Shown here piece after piece: positions 7,011-16,181 of a DNA stretch of 45,494 nt (its first letter is position 1; each line of letters begins with the position of its first letter). The notes under the pieces are model-generated. The model had not been told where the DNA came from. It ran no database searches and saw only the letters and a program-made list of their open reading frames with translations. Both the position numbers and the translations under genes were made by a program. The stretch comes from an uncultured Bacteroidales bacterium (GTDB lineage: Bacteria > Bacteroidota > Bacteroidia > Bacteroidales > UBA932), in the NCBI GenBank assembly GCA_910585445.1, contig CAJUEK010000015.1, positions 1-45,494 on the forward strand, in the 5' to 3' direction.

Positions 7011-8159
7011 TTATTTCAGCAATTTCGCCACAACCTTCTCCAAATCCTTGCCGTCCCTGACCTTCTCGTCCGAGAGCATTCCCTCACGGATGAAGAACAC
7101 CATAGGAAGAGACGACAGATTGTAAAGGCTCACATATGGAGAAGCATCCGCACGTGAGTCGCAGACATTAATCCAAGGCAGTTCCTGGTTCTTGACCGCG
7201 GTAGCCCACATGGTCTTGTCCGGGTCAAGAGAAACCTGATAAACCTCAAAGCCCTGCTGATGGTATTTTCCGTACAGAGGTTTAAGGACATCAGTATTAA
7301 AGATGTTCTGCTTGGCGTCAGATGCGCTCCAGAAGTAAACCATCACGACTTTCGAATCCACATCGCTCAGCTTGATTTTGCGTGCTGACAAATCAGGAAG
7401 CTCAATGTCAGGGAATCCTATTTCAGCTGCCCCGTTAAGGCGTGTCTCAAGCTCAAGATAGCCGAAACGCCTCTGCGCCTCCGCCCTCAGAGCCTTCACA
7501 TATCTCGAATCAGGATATACGGTCTCGAGTGAATCAGCAGCATTTGTAAAATGTATCGCATCAGTCTTCTGCCCGAAAACAGGCAGCCTCTCACCAAAGC
7601 TCTGATACAGCACAGGAACAACTGTAAGTGAACGGCTGTTCTGCAGCACATATTTCACGCATTCGCGGTAATAAGCAACATATTCGCGGCCCATCTCGCT
7701 CTTAAGTTCCATTGTCTCCGCCTCTCCTGACGCAACCTCAAGCCTTGCGGCAAGGTCACTAAGCCTTGCGGACGCGGCCGAATAGTCCTTTTCAACCTTT
7801 GCAAGCCTTGACGACTCCTCAGAACCCTCAACAGCATAGTTTCCAAGCGTATCGGCAGACACCTTCACCTTGTCACCATTCTCAAGAAGCAGAGAGGCAA
7901 TCCTCCTGTCCCCGAAGAAAAGATATACAAACTCCGGCTGTCCCTTCTTCACATCCACCTTATATGAAAACTTGCCGGAAGCGTCAGTCTTGACAGTATC
8001 AAGCACAGAATACCTGTTTGCATCAAGGAGCTTGACGACAACCTCAGAAGAAGGAGCGGACTCCACGGCACCGTCAATCCTGGCGCCACTTGTGCAGGCC
8101 GCAGCGACAGATGCCGCAGCCGCAAAAAAGATTATTCTAATTGATTTTGACATATTCAT
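7011..8159 (-). CDS. TlpA-like thioredoxin-fold lipoprotein without CxxC
   Basis: A predicted 382-aa lipoprotein (signal MNMSKSIRIIFFAAAASVAAAC). The N-terminal region resembles the DUF4369 domain found before TlpA-like thioredoxin domains in Bacteroidota. A helical linker follows. The C-terminal domain (about 245-382) has the thioredoxin fold signature ELPDLSARKIKLSDV, VVMVYFWSASD and SSLPMVFFI. The usual WCxxC redox motif reads WSASDAK here, so it cannot be a dithiol oxidoreductase; a binding or scaffold role is more likely. The ATG at 8159 is preferred because it gives a proper signal peptide; it overlaps the HIT gene by 23 bases. It is the last gene of the long minus-strand run. Confidence 0.8.
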   Translation of the reverse strand: MNMSKSIRIIFFAAAASVAAACTSGARIDGAVESAPSSEVVVKLLDANRYSVLDTVKTDASGKFSYKVDVKKGQPEFVYLFFGDRRIASLLLENGDKVKVSADTLGNYAVEGSEESSRLAKVEKDYSAASARLSDLAARLEVASGEAETMELKSEMGREYVAYYRECVKYVLQNSRSLTVVPVLYQSFGERLPVFGQKTDAIHFTNAADSLETVYPDSRYVKALRAEAQRRFGYLELETRLNGAAEIGFPDIELPDLSARKIKLSDVDSKVVMVYFWSASDAKQNIFNTDVLKPLYGKYHQQGFEVYQVSLDPDKTMWATAVKNQELPWINVCDSRADASPYVSLYNLSSLPMVFFIREGMLSDEKVRDGKDLEKVVAKLLK

Positions 8160-8544
8160 TATAAATTGCCGATGCCGTCCGGGCAAATTCTTCCGGAGAC
8201 ATTTCCAGTTTCTTTTTTCTGAAATCCATGTCCGCCTCAGAATTGAGCGGCACAAGATGTATATGAGTATGCGGAACTTCCATTCCAAGCACTGCGACAC
8301 CTACTCTTTTGCACGGAATCGCCTTGCCGATCGCAAGAGCGACTTTCCTTGCAAATGCGCACAGGCCCATGTATGTGTCACTGTCGAGACTGAATATATA
8401 GTCATCTTCCACATGCTTCGGTATCACGAGCGTATGGCCGGCAGCCATAGGATTGATGTCGAGAAAGGCATAGTAATCCTCATTCTCGGCCACTTTGTAG
8501 GAAGGAATTTCCCCCTCTGCTATTTTTGTGAAAACAGTCGGCAT
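8137..8544 (-). CDS. HIT family nucleotide hydrolase/transferase
   Basis: A 135-aa histidine-triad protein. The family opening (M)PTVFTKIAEGEIPSYKV and the triad HTHIHLVP are present. The middle segment (ENEDYYAFLDINPMAAGHTLVIPKH) is typical of the Hint/HinT branch, whose members hydrolyse nucleoside phosphoramidates and adenylates. An ATG four codons upstream (8556) is also possible; I chose 8544 because family members normally start just before TxFxKI. It lies 50 bases after greA, and its 3' end overlaps the lipoprotein start. Confidence 0.92.
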   Translation of the reverse strand: MPTVFTKIAEGEIPSYKVAENEDYYAFLDINPMAAGHTLVIPKHVEDDYIFSLDSDTYMGLCAFARKVALAIGKAIPCKRVGVAVLGMEVPHTHIHLVPLNSEADMDFRKKKLEMSPEEFARTASAIYNEYVKIN

Positions 8545-8594
8545 ATTCTTTTGCAATAAATGAAACCCTCCGGGAGGAAGGCTCCGTACATGAA

Positions 8595-9062
8595 TTAAAG
8601 TGATATGTCAAGTATCTCGAATTTGACTGTTCCGGCAGGAACCTGGGCCTCAACCACATCACCGACCTTGTGTCCCATAAGGGCCTTGCCGATCGGCGTT
8701 TGTGCGGCCAGCTTTCCTGACATGAAATCAGCCTCCTTCTCGCTCACGAGAGTGAACGTCATTGTCTGCTTGGTGGTAAGGTTCTTGACCTTCACCTTGT
8801 TGAGCATCTGGACCACGTCCGTACCAATCTGCGACTCGTCAATAACGCGTGCATTGGCCACGAGGTCCTGAAGCTTTGATATATTGAGCTCGAGAAGGCC
8901 CTGAGCCTCTCTTGCAGCTTCGTATTCGGCGTTCTCAGAAAGGTCCCCCTTGTCTCTCGCCTCAGCAATGGCGGCCGATATGACCGGACGCTGGGCAATC
9001 GCCTCAGCAAGTTCCGCCTTAAGTTTGTCAAAACCCTCCTGGGTCATGTAATGAAGTGCCAT
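8595..9062 (-). CDS. greA: Transcription elongation factor GreA
   Basis: A 155-aa protein of normal GreA length. It has an N-terminal antiparallel coiled coil (about residues 8-75, motif YMTQEGFDKLKAELAE) and a C-terminal FKBP-like domain (motifs VSEKEADFMSGKLAAQTPIGKAL and GDVVEAQVPAG). GreA enters the RNA polymerase secondary channel and stimulates cleavage of backtracked transcripts. The acidic tip is present (RDKGDLSENAEYEAA). It precedes the HIT gene, and an ATG lies right after a short intercistronic hairpin (TGCGCG...CGCGCA, 9097-9113). Confidence 0.97.
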   Translation of the reverse strand: MALHYMTQEGFDKLKAELAEAIAQRPVISAAIAEARDKGDLSENAEYEAAREAQGLLELNISKLQDLVANARVIDESQIGTDVVQMLNKVKVKNLTTKQTMTFTLVSEKEADFMSGKLAAQTPIGKALMGHKVGDVVEAQVPAGTVKFEILDISL

Positions 9063-9115
9063 AATCTATTATTTTATCGTCATATAAACATCAATCTGCG
9101 CGACATCCGCGCATG

Positions 9116-9568
9116 TCATTCGGAAAATTTCGGTTTCATTATCTCCGAATACACCACCAGTTTCCTGGGGTCAATCTTTTTCTCCCTGCAAGACTTGGCG
9201 TCAGAGGGCACCTTACCAGCCACCGTTTTCTTCACCGGCTTGTGCACCGGATGTGCAGGCTGTGCCGGATGTGCCTGAGGTGCAGGCTGCATAGGCCTGT
9301 CATGCTTCAGGACAGCCTCACGCTGCTGAACCAGGTCATACGGCCGGGCCATGTCATGCCGCCGGTCCACTTCAGGTTCCAATGTCCCGGCAGGAAAGCC
9401 AAGAGGTCCTGAAGCAATTTCCTCCGGTTCATCAGCATCCTCTTCATCTGCTGCAACGGCAGGTGCAACACCTTTGCCACCGGCCTTGCCGGAAGCATTA
9501 AGCTTCTTTTCAACCACCTTGAATATGGCAGGCAGCAAAAGAAGAAGCAGTCCTATCAGAGTTTCCAT
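9116..9568 (-). CDS. Small membrane-anchored protein of unknown function
   Basis: A 150-aa protein with one N-terminal hydrophobic helix (METLIGLLLLLLPAIF), then an acidic Ala/Glu-rich stretch, then a Pro/Ala/His-rich linker (PAPQAHPAQPAHPVHKP). It ends in a compact motif, KIDPRKLVVYSEIMKPKF. That last segment looks like a conserved C-terminal motif of Bacteroidales proteins found near housekeeping genes; this is from memory. It could be an interaction peptide on a flexible tether, but the function is not known. It lies between ribF and greA with gaps of 25 and 53 bases. Confidence 0.75.
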   Translation of the reverse strand: METLIGLLLLLLPAIFKVVEKKLNASGKAGGKGVAPAVAADEEDADEPEEIASGPLGFPAGTLEPEVDRRHDMARPYDLVQQREAVLKHDRPMQPAPQAHPAQPAHPVHKPVKKTVAGKVPSDAKSCREKKIDPRKLVVYSEIMKPKFSE

Positions 9569-9593
9569 ATAAAATTTGTTCTCGGAACGCCTG

Positions 9594-10472
9594 TCACATC
9601 ATAGACATGCACGCGTCCCTGTCCTTTTCAAGTTGTGCCTTCAATTGGTCCACAGAAGCGAAACGCACCTCGTCACGGATCTTGGACACAAAAGAAAGCT
9701 CCATGTCAAGCCCATATATATCCTCATCAAAGCCGAAGATATTGGTCTCTATTGTTCTTGAATTGCCTGTGGCAACGGTAGGCCGCAGACCTATATTGCA
9801 CATTCCGCAGAACTCGCGTCCCAAGACCTTCACTCTGACGTAATATACCCCGTTTCCAGGCACAAGCTTGAGCGGCTCATACAGCTGCATATTGGCAGTC
9901 GGGAATCCCATCGTGCGTCCGAGCCTGTTGCCGGCCACAACGACCCCATGAAGACAGTAGCTGTAGCCCAGCATCCCGTTCGCCCCCAGCACATCTCCCT
10001 CCTCAAGGCATTTCCTTATTTTAGTCGAACTGACGGCAGCTCCGCAATCATTGGATACCATTTCAGTCCTAACAACTTCAAGGCCAATCGCCTCAGCCTC
10101 ACGAGCGACATCGTCAGGAGCGGCGGCATCACTGCCCATCCTGTTGTCATATCCCAGCAAAACCGTGTCAGCGCCATAATTGTCCCTGAGCATGCACAGA
10201 TACTCCCGGGTAGTCATGTTGCTGAATTCTTTAGTGAACCTTTGTACTTCCACACGGCTCACGCCAAGCTCATGCAGCATCCGAGTCTTCTCGTCCAGAG
10301 CAGTAAGAAGCCTCAGTGAACGTGCGTCCTTCTGCAGCACATTGCGGGGATGCGGCCAGAAAGTCATGACCATGCTCTCATCCCCACGTGCAGCAGCAGC
10401 CTTCACAAGCTGCTCTATAACAAGACGGTGCCCAAGATGGACACCGTCAAAAAAGCCGGTGGCTACAACCAT
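9594..10472 (-). CDS. ribF: Bifunctional riboflavin kinase/FAD synthetase
   Basis: It phosphorylates riboflavin to FMN and adenylates FMN to FAD. The N-terminal nucleotidyltransferase domain has GFFDGVHLGHR (residues 6-16). The C-terminal kinase domain has GRTMGFPTANM and PGNGVYYVRV. The 292-aa product begins directly at the GFFDGVHxGH motif; no ATG exists between it and the upstream in-frame stop at 10506, so the roughly 15 residues usual before this motif are missing or start at a non-ATG codon. The ATG overlaps the end of the glycogen fusion gene by 10 bases, which suggests translational coupling. Confidence 0.93.
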   Translation of the reverse strand: MVVATGFFDGVHLGHRLVIEQLVKAAAARGDESMVMTFWPHPRNVLQKDARSLRLLTALDEKTRMLHELGVSRVEVQRFTKEFSNMTTREYLCMLRDNYGADTVLLGYDNRMGSDAAAPDDVAREAEAIGLEVVRTEMVSNDCGAAVSSTKIRKCLEEGDVLGANGMLGYSYCLHGVVVAGNRLGRTMGFPTANMQLYEPLKLVPGNGVYYVRVKVLGREFCGMCNIGLRPTVATGNSRTIETNIFGFDEDIYGLDMELSFVSKIRDEVRFASVDQLKAQLEKDRDACMSMM

Positions 10473-13400
10473 CTCACGAGTTCGAAATCCTGTCTGTGAG
10501 GCATCTTAGGATTCTTTGCATAGATACGTCCTGCAACCTGGTAAAGTCCTGATGTGTCAGGATTTATGGCTGCGGTATATCTTGCCCTTCCGTCACTGCA
10601 CTCAACCGGAGAAAACTCGTATGTTTCCTGTATATGAAGCCTTCCTTTCTTGTCTGTGGCCGCAAACAGCACCTCGACTCCGATTTCCTCAGGACTGAGG
10701 TCACCGATATTGAGGACTACCTCTGCATTGAAGTCATTGCCGATTGCTATCTTGTCGCTGTTGCTGTCAGGCATTTGCGCAGACACGACCTCGACATTGT
10801 TCCACTCGCGGCGAAGCTTCTTCTTCCATGAAGCCATCTCACGCGCCTGAGCGAAGTCGTCAGCCACAAGACCGTCATATCTTGCAGACTGAGGCACATA
10901 ATACTGGTTGATATAGTCAGTAAGCATGCGGTTTGTGGTGAAATTGCATGCCACCATAGCCACAGTGTTCTTTATGTACTCAATCCAGTCTGCCGAACGT
11001 CCCGTTGACACGCTCTTGTTGTAGAATGTAGGGGCAATCTCGTTCTCTATGATATTGTAGATTGTAGCGGCATCAAGCTCATCCTGATAATTCTGGTCAG
11101 TGTAGGTCCTTTCCTGAGGAAGAGCCCAGCCGGCTCCCTTCTTGTAGCCCTCTACCCACCATCCGTCAAGCACTGAGAAATGCATTACGCCGTTCATGGC
11201 TGCCTTCTCTCCAGAAGTTCCGGAAGCCTCGAGAGGACGTGTAGGGTTGTTCATCCATACGTCAACACCCTGCACAAGATACTTGGCCACAGTGATGTCA
11301 TAGTTAGGAACGAAAACAATCTTTCCGATGAAACGCTCCTGCTTTGAGATGTCAACAATCATCTTTATGAGGTCCTGGCCTGCCTTGTCAGCAGGATGCG
11401 CCTTTCCTGCAAAGAGGAACTGCACAGGCTGCTTAGGGTCGTTCACTATGCGGTCAAGCCTGTCAAGGTCACGGAAAAGAAGGTGCGCCCTCTTGTAAGT
11501 GGCAAAACGCCTTGCGAAACCGATTGTGAGGACATCCTCGCGGAGAGACTCCTTGATGCGCACAACCTCCTTAGGAGAGTAGTGGCTTGCGGCTGCAGGG
11601 TCAGAAAGCCTTCTCTTAACCTCGTCTATGAGTTTCTTGCGGAGAGAGGTCCTGATGTTCCAGACCTCCTCGTCAGACACTTTATATATGCCCTCAAAGC
11701 ATGACTTGTCATAATGATGCGTCTTGAACTCCTCACCGAACACCCTGGCATGAGCCTCTTTCCACTCAGGAGCGGTCCATGTAGGATAGTGGACTCCGTT
11801 TGTCACATAGCTCACGTGAAGTTCCTCAGGAAGATAGCCCGGCCACATATGTCCGAGAATATCGCGGCTGACCTCACCGTGAAGCCATGACACGCCGTTC
11901 ACCTCCTGTGACATGTTCGCTGCAAGGATGCTCATAGAGAATTTCTCGTTGACATCCGCGCCGTTGTTCTTTCCAAGTCCCATGAGAGTCTCCCAGCCAA
12001 TCTTGAAACGCTGAGGATAATGTCCGATATATTTGCGGAGAAGTCCCTCGTCAAAAGCGTCATGTCCGGCAGGGACAGGAGTATGTGTCGTGAAGAGCGA
12101 AGAAGCCCTTACAACCTCGACTGCCTCGGTAAATTCGAGATTCTTGTCAGTAATCAGCTCGCGGAGCCTTTCGAGACCAATGAACGCAGCATGTCCCTCG
12201 TTGCAATGGTAAACCTGCGGATTGAAGCCGAGCTTGCGCAGGGCACGTATTCCGCCCACGCCAAGAAGAAGCTCCTGCTTGAGACGGTTCTCCCAGTCTC
12301 CTCCGTAGAGATTATAGGTGACTGACCTGTCCTCCGGAAGATTGTCCGGGAAGTCAGTGTCGAGCAGATACAGCTCGGTACGTCCCACATCCACTCTCCA
12401 GAGCCTTGCATTGAGGTTCCTTCCAGGGAAAGCCACACTTACGGTAATCCAGTTGCCATGCTCGTCACGTACAGGCGTTGCAGGAATCTTCATGAAGTCC
12501 TGTGCGACATCCTCGGACACCTGCTCTCCCTGTGCGGTCAGCTTCTGGTTGAAATAGCCGAACCTGTAGAGCAGGCCGACAGCCACAAGATTGGTGTTCA
12601 TGTCGGAAGTCTCCTTGATATAGTCACCAGCAAGGATGCCAAGACCGCCTGAATATATCTTGAGCGAAGTGTCAAGACCGTATTCCATGCAGAAATATGC
12701 AACAGACGGAGATGTCCTCTTTTCCTTGAGGGCCATGTATGTGTTGAACTCATCCATCACAGACTTGAGGTCCGCGAGGAACTTGCTGTCCTGCTCAAGC
12801 TTCTGGTATCTCTTGAGGCTGACTTTGTCGAGCATTGCTATAGGGTTCTGTCCCGAAGCCTCCCATGCCTGGGGATCAACTGATTCGAAAAGGTTCTTGG
12901 CCGATTCATTCCAGCACCACCACAGATTCTTGGAAAGGATTTCCAGATCTTTAAGACTGTCAGGAAGGTGGCGTGATACGAAGACGCTGTTCCAAGTCGG
13001 CTGATTCACTTCAAATTTCTTATATTCCATATGTTTGTCATTCCTGGTCGAAGGGTATGAGCCCTTGGCCGATATTAATTTCTCCAAAGCCTTTGAATAG
13101 GCTTCCTTATAATATACGATGTTATTTTCCCACAGAGCGATTTCGGACACGTCCTTGGCGTTCTGCATATATTTGTTCCTTTCATCCTTGTGAAGTCCCG
13201 CAATCTCCTTCACGCGCTCCACGACGCCGTCAACGACATCAAAATAATTCGAGTCGTTCCTGTCAAGGACAGTGATTCCAGGATGTTCCTTTCCGTAATA
13301 TGTACGCACCCACAGACCGAAACCGGCAAGGCTCGTGGTAAGGGTAGGCACCCTGAACGCAAGGCTCTCCAGCGGAGTGTATCCCCAAGGCTCATAATAT

Positions 13401-14701
13401 GACGGGAAGAGCGTAAGGTCAAGACCGGCAAGCAGGTCATAATATGACATATTGAAAATGCCGTCGTTGCCGTTCAAGTAAGATGGGATGAAATATACCT
13501 TTACCTTGTCTCCTGCTGCATTGTTGAAATGCAGCTCATCGAGCCTTCTTGTGACGCTGTCATACTCAGGATTCATCAGATAATGCGAAGTCCTTGTGAC
13601 ATAGGTGCTTCCGTTGCCTGCAAGCTTTGCAGCAAGCTGTTTGTCAGGGCCGTTATGTCCGGAAGGAATCATTATGAAGGCATGCACATCCTTGCCCTTG
13701 AAATCCGTATGGTTGAGCTTGTCAAGGGCGTCAATGAACACGTCGATACCCTTGTTCTTCCACTCATAACGCCCGCCTATGCCGACGAGCACGGCATTCT
13801 CCATTATATCCTCGCCGCACATGGCCGATGCCACCTGCATAAGCTTCTTCCTTGCCGCATCACGCTGTGCGGTATACTCCTCATCAGTAGCAGGAGTGAA
13901 GCTCGGCTCAAATCCGTTCGGAGTCACCACATCCACCGGTCTTCCGAGGAACTGGCGGCACTCCTGGGCAGTTATGTCACTTACGGTCGTGAAGATGTCG
14001 CAATTCTCAGCCGACTTCTTCTCGAGGGAATGCCTTGCCACAACGTTGAAGTTGCGCGCCTTCTCATCCGCGTCATAGCCTGCAAGCCCGTCATACAAAG
14101 GCAGGTAATTGCCTGCGATGCACCTTCCGATTACTGTGGCATGTGTCGTGAACACAGTTGCAACAGGCACATTGGCAGACTTCAGGTAAAGGAGTCCCGC
14201 ACCGGTCATCCACTCATGGAACTGGGCCACAATCTTGTCAGACGACTCAAGATTATATTTGTAGAAACTCTCTATGACCCTTCCGGCAGCATAGCCGAAA
14301 AGCGCAGACTCACGGTAATCCCAGTTGCCTGTAAGGGAATCAACCCCGAATCTTGTCCAGAATTCGGTAAGAATCCTGTCCTGCATCGTAAGGAACTGCT
14401 TGAAATCCACAAGGATTGCAGTCGGGCTGCCAGGCACGTTCCATCTTCCGACACGGACTCTCAGGCCCTCGGAAGCAGCATGGGTTCTCCAGGCCCTGTA
14501 CAATGCCGGATCTTCTATGAAATCCGGATTGTTCTCAGTATTCATCCACACGTCAGGACCGACCATGATGTGCTTCCTGCTGAACTCGCTCTTAAGATAG
14601 AGAGACTTCGTGGCAATCACGGTATATATGCCTCCCACCTTATTGCAGACTTCCCAGCTGACCTCAAACAGATAATCCGGCTTTATAAGTTCTGTTTTCA
14701 T
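10463..14701 (-). CDS. Glycogen synthase (GT3-like)-glucan phosphorylase (GT35) fusion
   Basis: A 1412-aa protein with two enzymes. Residues 1 to about 550 resemble eukaryote-type GT3 glycogen synthase: VSWEVCNKVGGIYTVI at 14-29 and the YEPWGYTPLESLA glutamate motif. From about 560 comes a DUF3417-type segment (LSKNLWWCWNE), then a GT35 alpha-glucan phosphorylase with EASGTSGEKAAMNG, where Lys1166 matches the PLP-binding lysine. A beta-rich tail follows. GT3 enzymes transfer glucose from a nucleotide sugar to glycogen; GT35 enzymes release glucose 1-phosphate. One chain thus makes and degrades the polymer. Met558 could be an internal start for a separate phosphorylase. It lies between the GH57 gene and ribF. 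Confidence 0.92.
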   Translation of the reverse strand: MKTELIKPDYLFEVSWEVCNKVGGIYTVIATKSLYLKSEFSRKHIMVGPDVWMNTENNPDFIEDPALYRAWRTHAASEGLRVRVGRWNVPGSPTAILVDFKQFLTMQDRILTEFWTRFGVDSLTGNWDYRESALFGYAAGRVIESFYKYNLESSDKIVAQFHEWMTGAGLLYLKSANVPVATVFTTHATVIGRCIAGNYLPLYDGLAGYDADEKARNFNVVARHSLEKKSAENCDIFTTVSDITAQECRQFLGRPVDVVTPNGFEPSFTPATDEEYTAQRDAARKKLMQVASAMCGEDIMENAVLVGIGGRYEWKNKGIDVFIDALDKLNHTDFKGKDVHAFIMIPSGHNGPDKQLAAKLAGNGSTYVTRTSHYLMNPEYDSVTRRLDELHFNNAAGDKVKVYFIPSYLNGNDGIFNMSYYDLLAGLDLTLFPSYYEPWGYTPLESLAFRVPTLTTSLAGFGLWVRTYYGKEHPGITVLDRNDSNYFDVVDGVVERVKEIAGLHKDERNKYMQNAKDVSEIALWENNIVYYKEAYSKALEKLISAKGSYPSTRNDKHMEYKKFEVNQPTWNSVFVSRHLPDSLKDLEILSKNLWWCWNESAKNLFESVDPQAWEASGQNPIAMLDKVSLKRYQKLEQDSKFLADLKSVMDEFNTYMALKEKRTSPSVAYFCMEYGLDTSLKIYSGGLGILAGDYIKETSDMNTNLVAVGLLYRFGYFNQKLTAQGEQVSEDVAQDFMKIPATPVRDEHGNWITVSVAFPGRNLNARLWRVDVGRTELYLLDTDFPDNLPEDRSVTYNLYGGDWENRLKQELLLGVGGIRALRKLGFNPQVYHCNEGHAAFIGLERLRELITDKNLEFTEAVEVVRASSLFTTHTPVPAGHDAFDEGLLRKYIGHYPQRFKIGWETLMGLGKNNGADVNEKFSMSILAANMSQEVNGVSWLHGEVSRDILGHMWPGYLPEELHVSYVTNGVHYPTWTAPEWKEAHARVFGEEFKTHHYDKSCFEGIYKVSDEEVWNIRTSLRKKLIDEVKRRLSDPAAASHYSPKEVVRIKESLREDVLTIGFARRFATYKRAHLLFRDLDRLDRIVNDPKQPVQFLFAGKAHPADKAGQDLIKMIVDISKQERFIGKIVFVPNYDITVAKYLVQGVDVWMNNPTRPLEASGTSGEKAAMNGVMHFSVLDGWWVEGYKKGAGWALPQERTYTDQNYQDELDAATIYNIIENEIAPTFYNKSVSTGRSADWIEYIKNTVAMVACNFTTNRMLTDYINQYYVPQSARYDGLVADDFAQAREMASWKKKLRREWNNVEVVSAQMPDSNSDKIAIGNDFNAEVVLNIGDLSPEEIGVEVLFAATDKKGRLHIQETYEFSPVECSDGRARYTAAINPDTSGLYQVAGRIYAKNPKMPHRQDFELVRWL

Positions 14702-14727
14702 TCTTTCAACAATAATTCACTTAGTTT

Positions 14728-14764
14728 CCCCGGCCGGAGCCTTTGGGCAAGGTTCCGTCCGGGG
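14728..14764. promoter_or_regulatory. Intercistronic hairpin before the synthase-phosphorylase fusion
   Basis: An inverted repeat with arms CCCCGG-CGGA-CCTT and AAGG-TCCG-CCGGGG (two mismatches, 5-base loop) lies in the 109-bp gap. There is no following T-run on the minus strand, so it is not an obvious intrinsic terminator. It could protect or stabilise operon mRNA segments. Confidence 0.45.
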
Positions 14765-14810
14765 AGATTATACAAAACACCTGCATGGCCTCATGACCAT
14801 GCCGGACGAT

Positions 14811-16169
14811 TTATTTCTTCGTTGTCTTTGATGCAGCAGGCTTCCTTGTCCTGGACGCTGCCGGTTTCTTTGCGGCTGCACCTGACTTTGCGGCTGCCGA
14901 AGACTTGGCCTTTGCAGTACCGGAAGTCTTCTTTGCCGGAGCCTTGGCTTCTGCGGGTGCAAAGTTAGCATCAGAAACGGAAATAGCATCATCAACACGC
15001 AAAATAAAGTCACTTACGACATTCATATAATTTATAAATGCCTCATATGGAGTATCATACGGGTTGAAATATTTATGCACCGCACCGTCTGAGAAGAACT
15101 TTGTGCACATATAATAGAAGTGGTCGCTCTCCTGCAGATGACCGAAATCAGACCAGAGTGCCTCGTCATTAAGAAGCGCAAGTTTCTCCACCTGCTCATT
15201 GATTTTGCCGAATGCGTCATTCTGCAGTTCGTTTCCGAGCCATGCGGTCACGTCACGCTCCTCATCAGCCCATGAAATCGGGTCCGGAACGTCAAGTTCG
15301 CCAACCGGCCTGTGCTTCTTGGAAGCCTGAGAAGGTGTCACAAACTCAAACTCGCCGTCGTTTAGAACTACCACAGGAAGGAATTTCATGAAATCGAAGA
15401 TGCCGCTCTGCGCCTTCTGGTGCTCGCCGAATGTCTCATAGTCCATGAACAGGTTCACAATCTCGTCATTCTGAGCGGAAGCCTTGAGCCATGCAAGATA
15501 CTTCTCGCCTGTCAGAGGCCAGTCAGCCCATGTCCTGTCAGAGAAACGGAAAGCGATGTCATCACTGAGTGAAGAGTTCTTGAGAAGGAGCTTAAGGCCC
15601 GGAGCCATCGCGCAGCTATACACGTAATTAGGGCTCTTCCAGCCGAGCACGTGCTTTGCGCCTTCCGTAAGCATAGTCTTGAATCCCATGTCATAGACCA
15701 TCTGGCCTATGGCATCGGAATAGATAAGCTCAGTATTGCGGAAAGCCTTAGGCGTAATTCCGAAATAATGCTCTATGGCAGCCTTGTGCTTCATCACCTG
15801 ATGCTTGAACTCAGACTCGGAAACCAATGAGGCAAGAGAATGGTAATATGTCTCCGAAAGGAACTCCACACAACCTGTGTCGGCAAGCTTCCTGAAGCTG
15901 TCTATCACCTCAGGGGCATATCTGTCAAACTGCTCGAGAACAGAACCCGAGATGGAGAACGCCACTTTGAACGCACCCTTGTTGGCAGAAATGAGGTCGA
16001 GAAGGAGGGCATTCATCGGAAGATAGCATCTCTGGGCTACCCTTCTGAGAATGGTCCTGTTGGCGAAATCATCATAGTAATGCGAATCCTTTCCGATGTC
16101 GAAGAATCTGTATAGTCTCAATCTGTTCGGCTGATGGACCTGAAAATACAGACATATGCTCTTTTTCAT
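14811..16169 (-). CDS. GH57 family glycoside hydrolase with Lys/Ala-rich tail
   Basis: A 452-aa GH57-type enzyme (alpha-amylase or 4-alpha-glucanotransferase class). Motif 1 is HQP at 12-14, motif 3 has FRNTELIYSD with Glu147 as the likely nucleophile, and motif 4 FMDYETFGEH has Asp243 as the likely acid/base. It is close in layout to the GH57 'alpha-amylase' genes of Bacteroides glycogen clusters. Residues 404-452 form a low-complexity Ala/Lys/Ser/Thr tail (KAPAKKTSGTAKAK, KPAASRTRKPAASK) that is histone H1-like and highly basic. It lies 12 bases after the GT4 gene. No signal peptide, so it acts in the cytoplasm on storage glucan. Confidence 0.9.
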   Translation of the reverse strand: MKKSICLYFQVHQPNRLRLYRFFDIGKDSHYYDDFANRTILRRVAQRCYLPMNALLLDLISANKGAFKVAFSISGSVLEQFDRYAPEVIDSFRKLADTGCVEFLSETYYHSLASLVSESEFKHQVMKHKAAIEHYFGITPKAFRNTELIYSDAIGQMVYDMGFKTMLTEGAKHVLGWKSPNYVYSCAMAPGLKLLLKNSSLSDDIAFRFSDRTWADWPLTGEKYLAWLKASAQNDEIVNLFMDYETFGEHQKAQSGIFDFMKFLPVVVLNDGEFEFVTPSQASKKHRPVGELDVPDPISWADEERDVTAWLGNELQNDAFGKINEQVEKLALLNDEALWSDFGHLQESDHFYYMCTKFFSDGAVHKYFNPYDTPYEAFINYMNVVSDFILRVDDAISVSDANFAPAEAKAPAKKTSGTAKAKSSAAAKSGAAAKKPAASRTRKPAASKTTKK

Positions 16170-16181
16170 AATGTTTAGATT

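Noticed and set aside
13529..14968. A 479-codon plus-strand frame opposite the glycogen fusion gene.
   Set aside because: It is antisense to a gene with clear catalytic motifs and has no recognisable domains.
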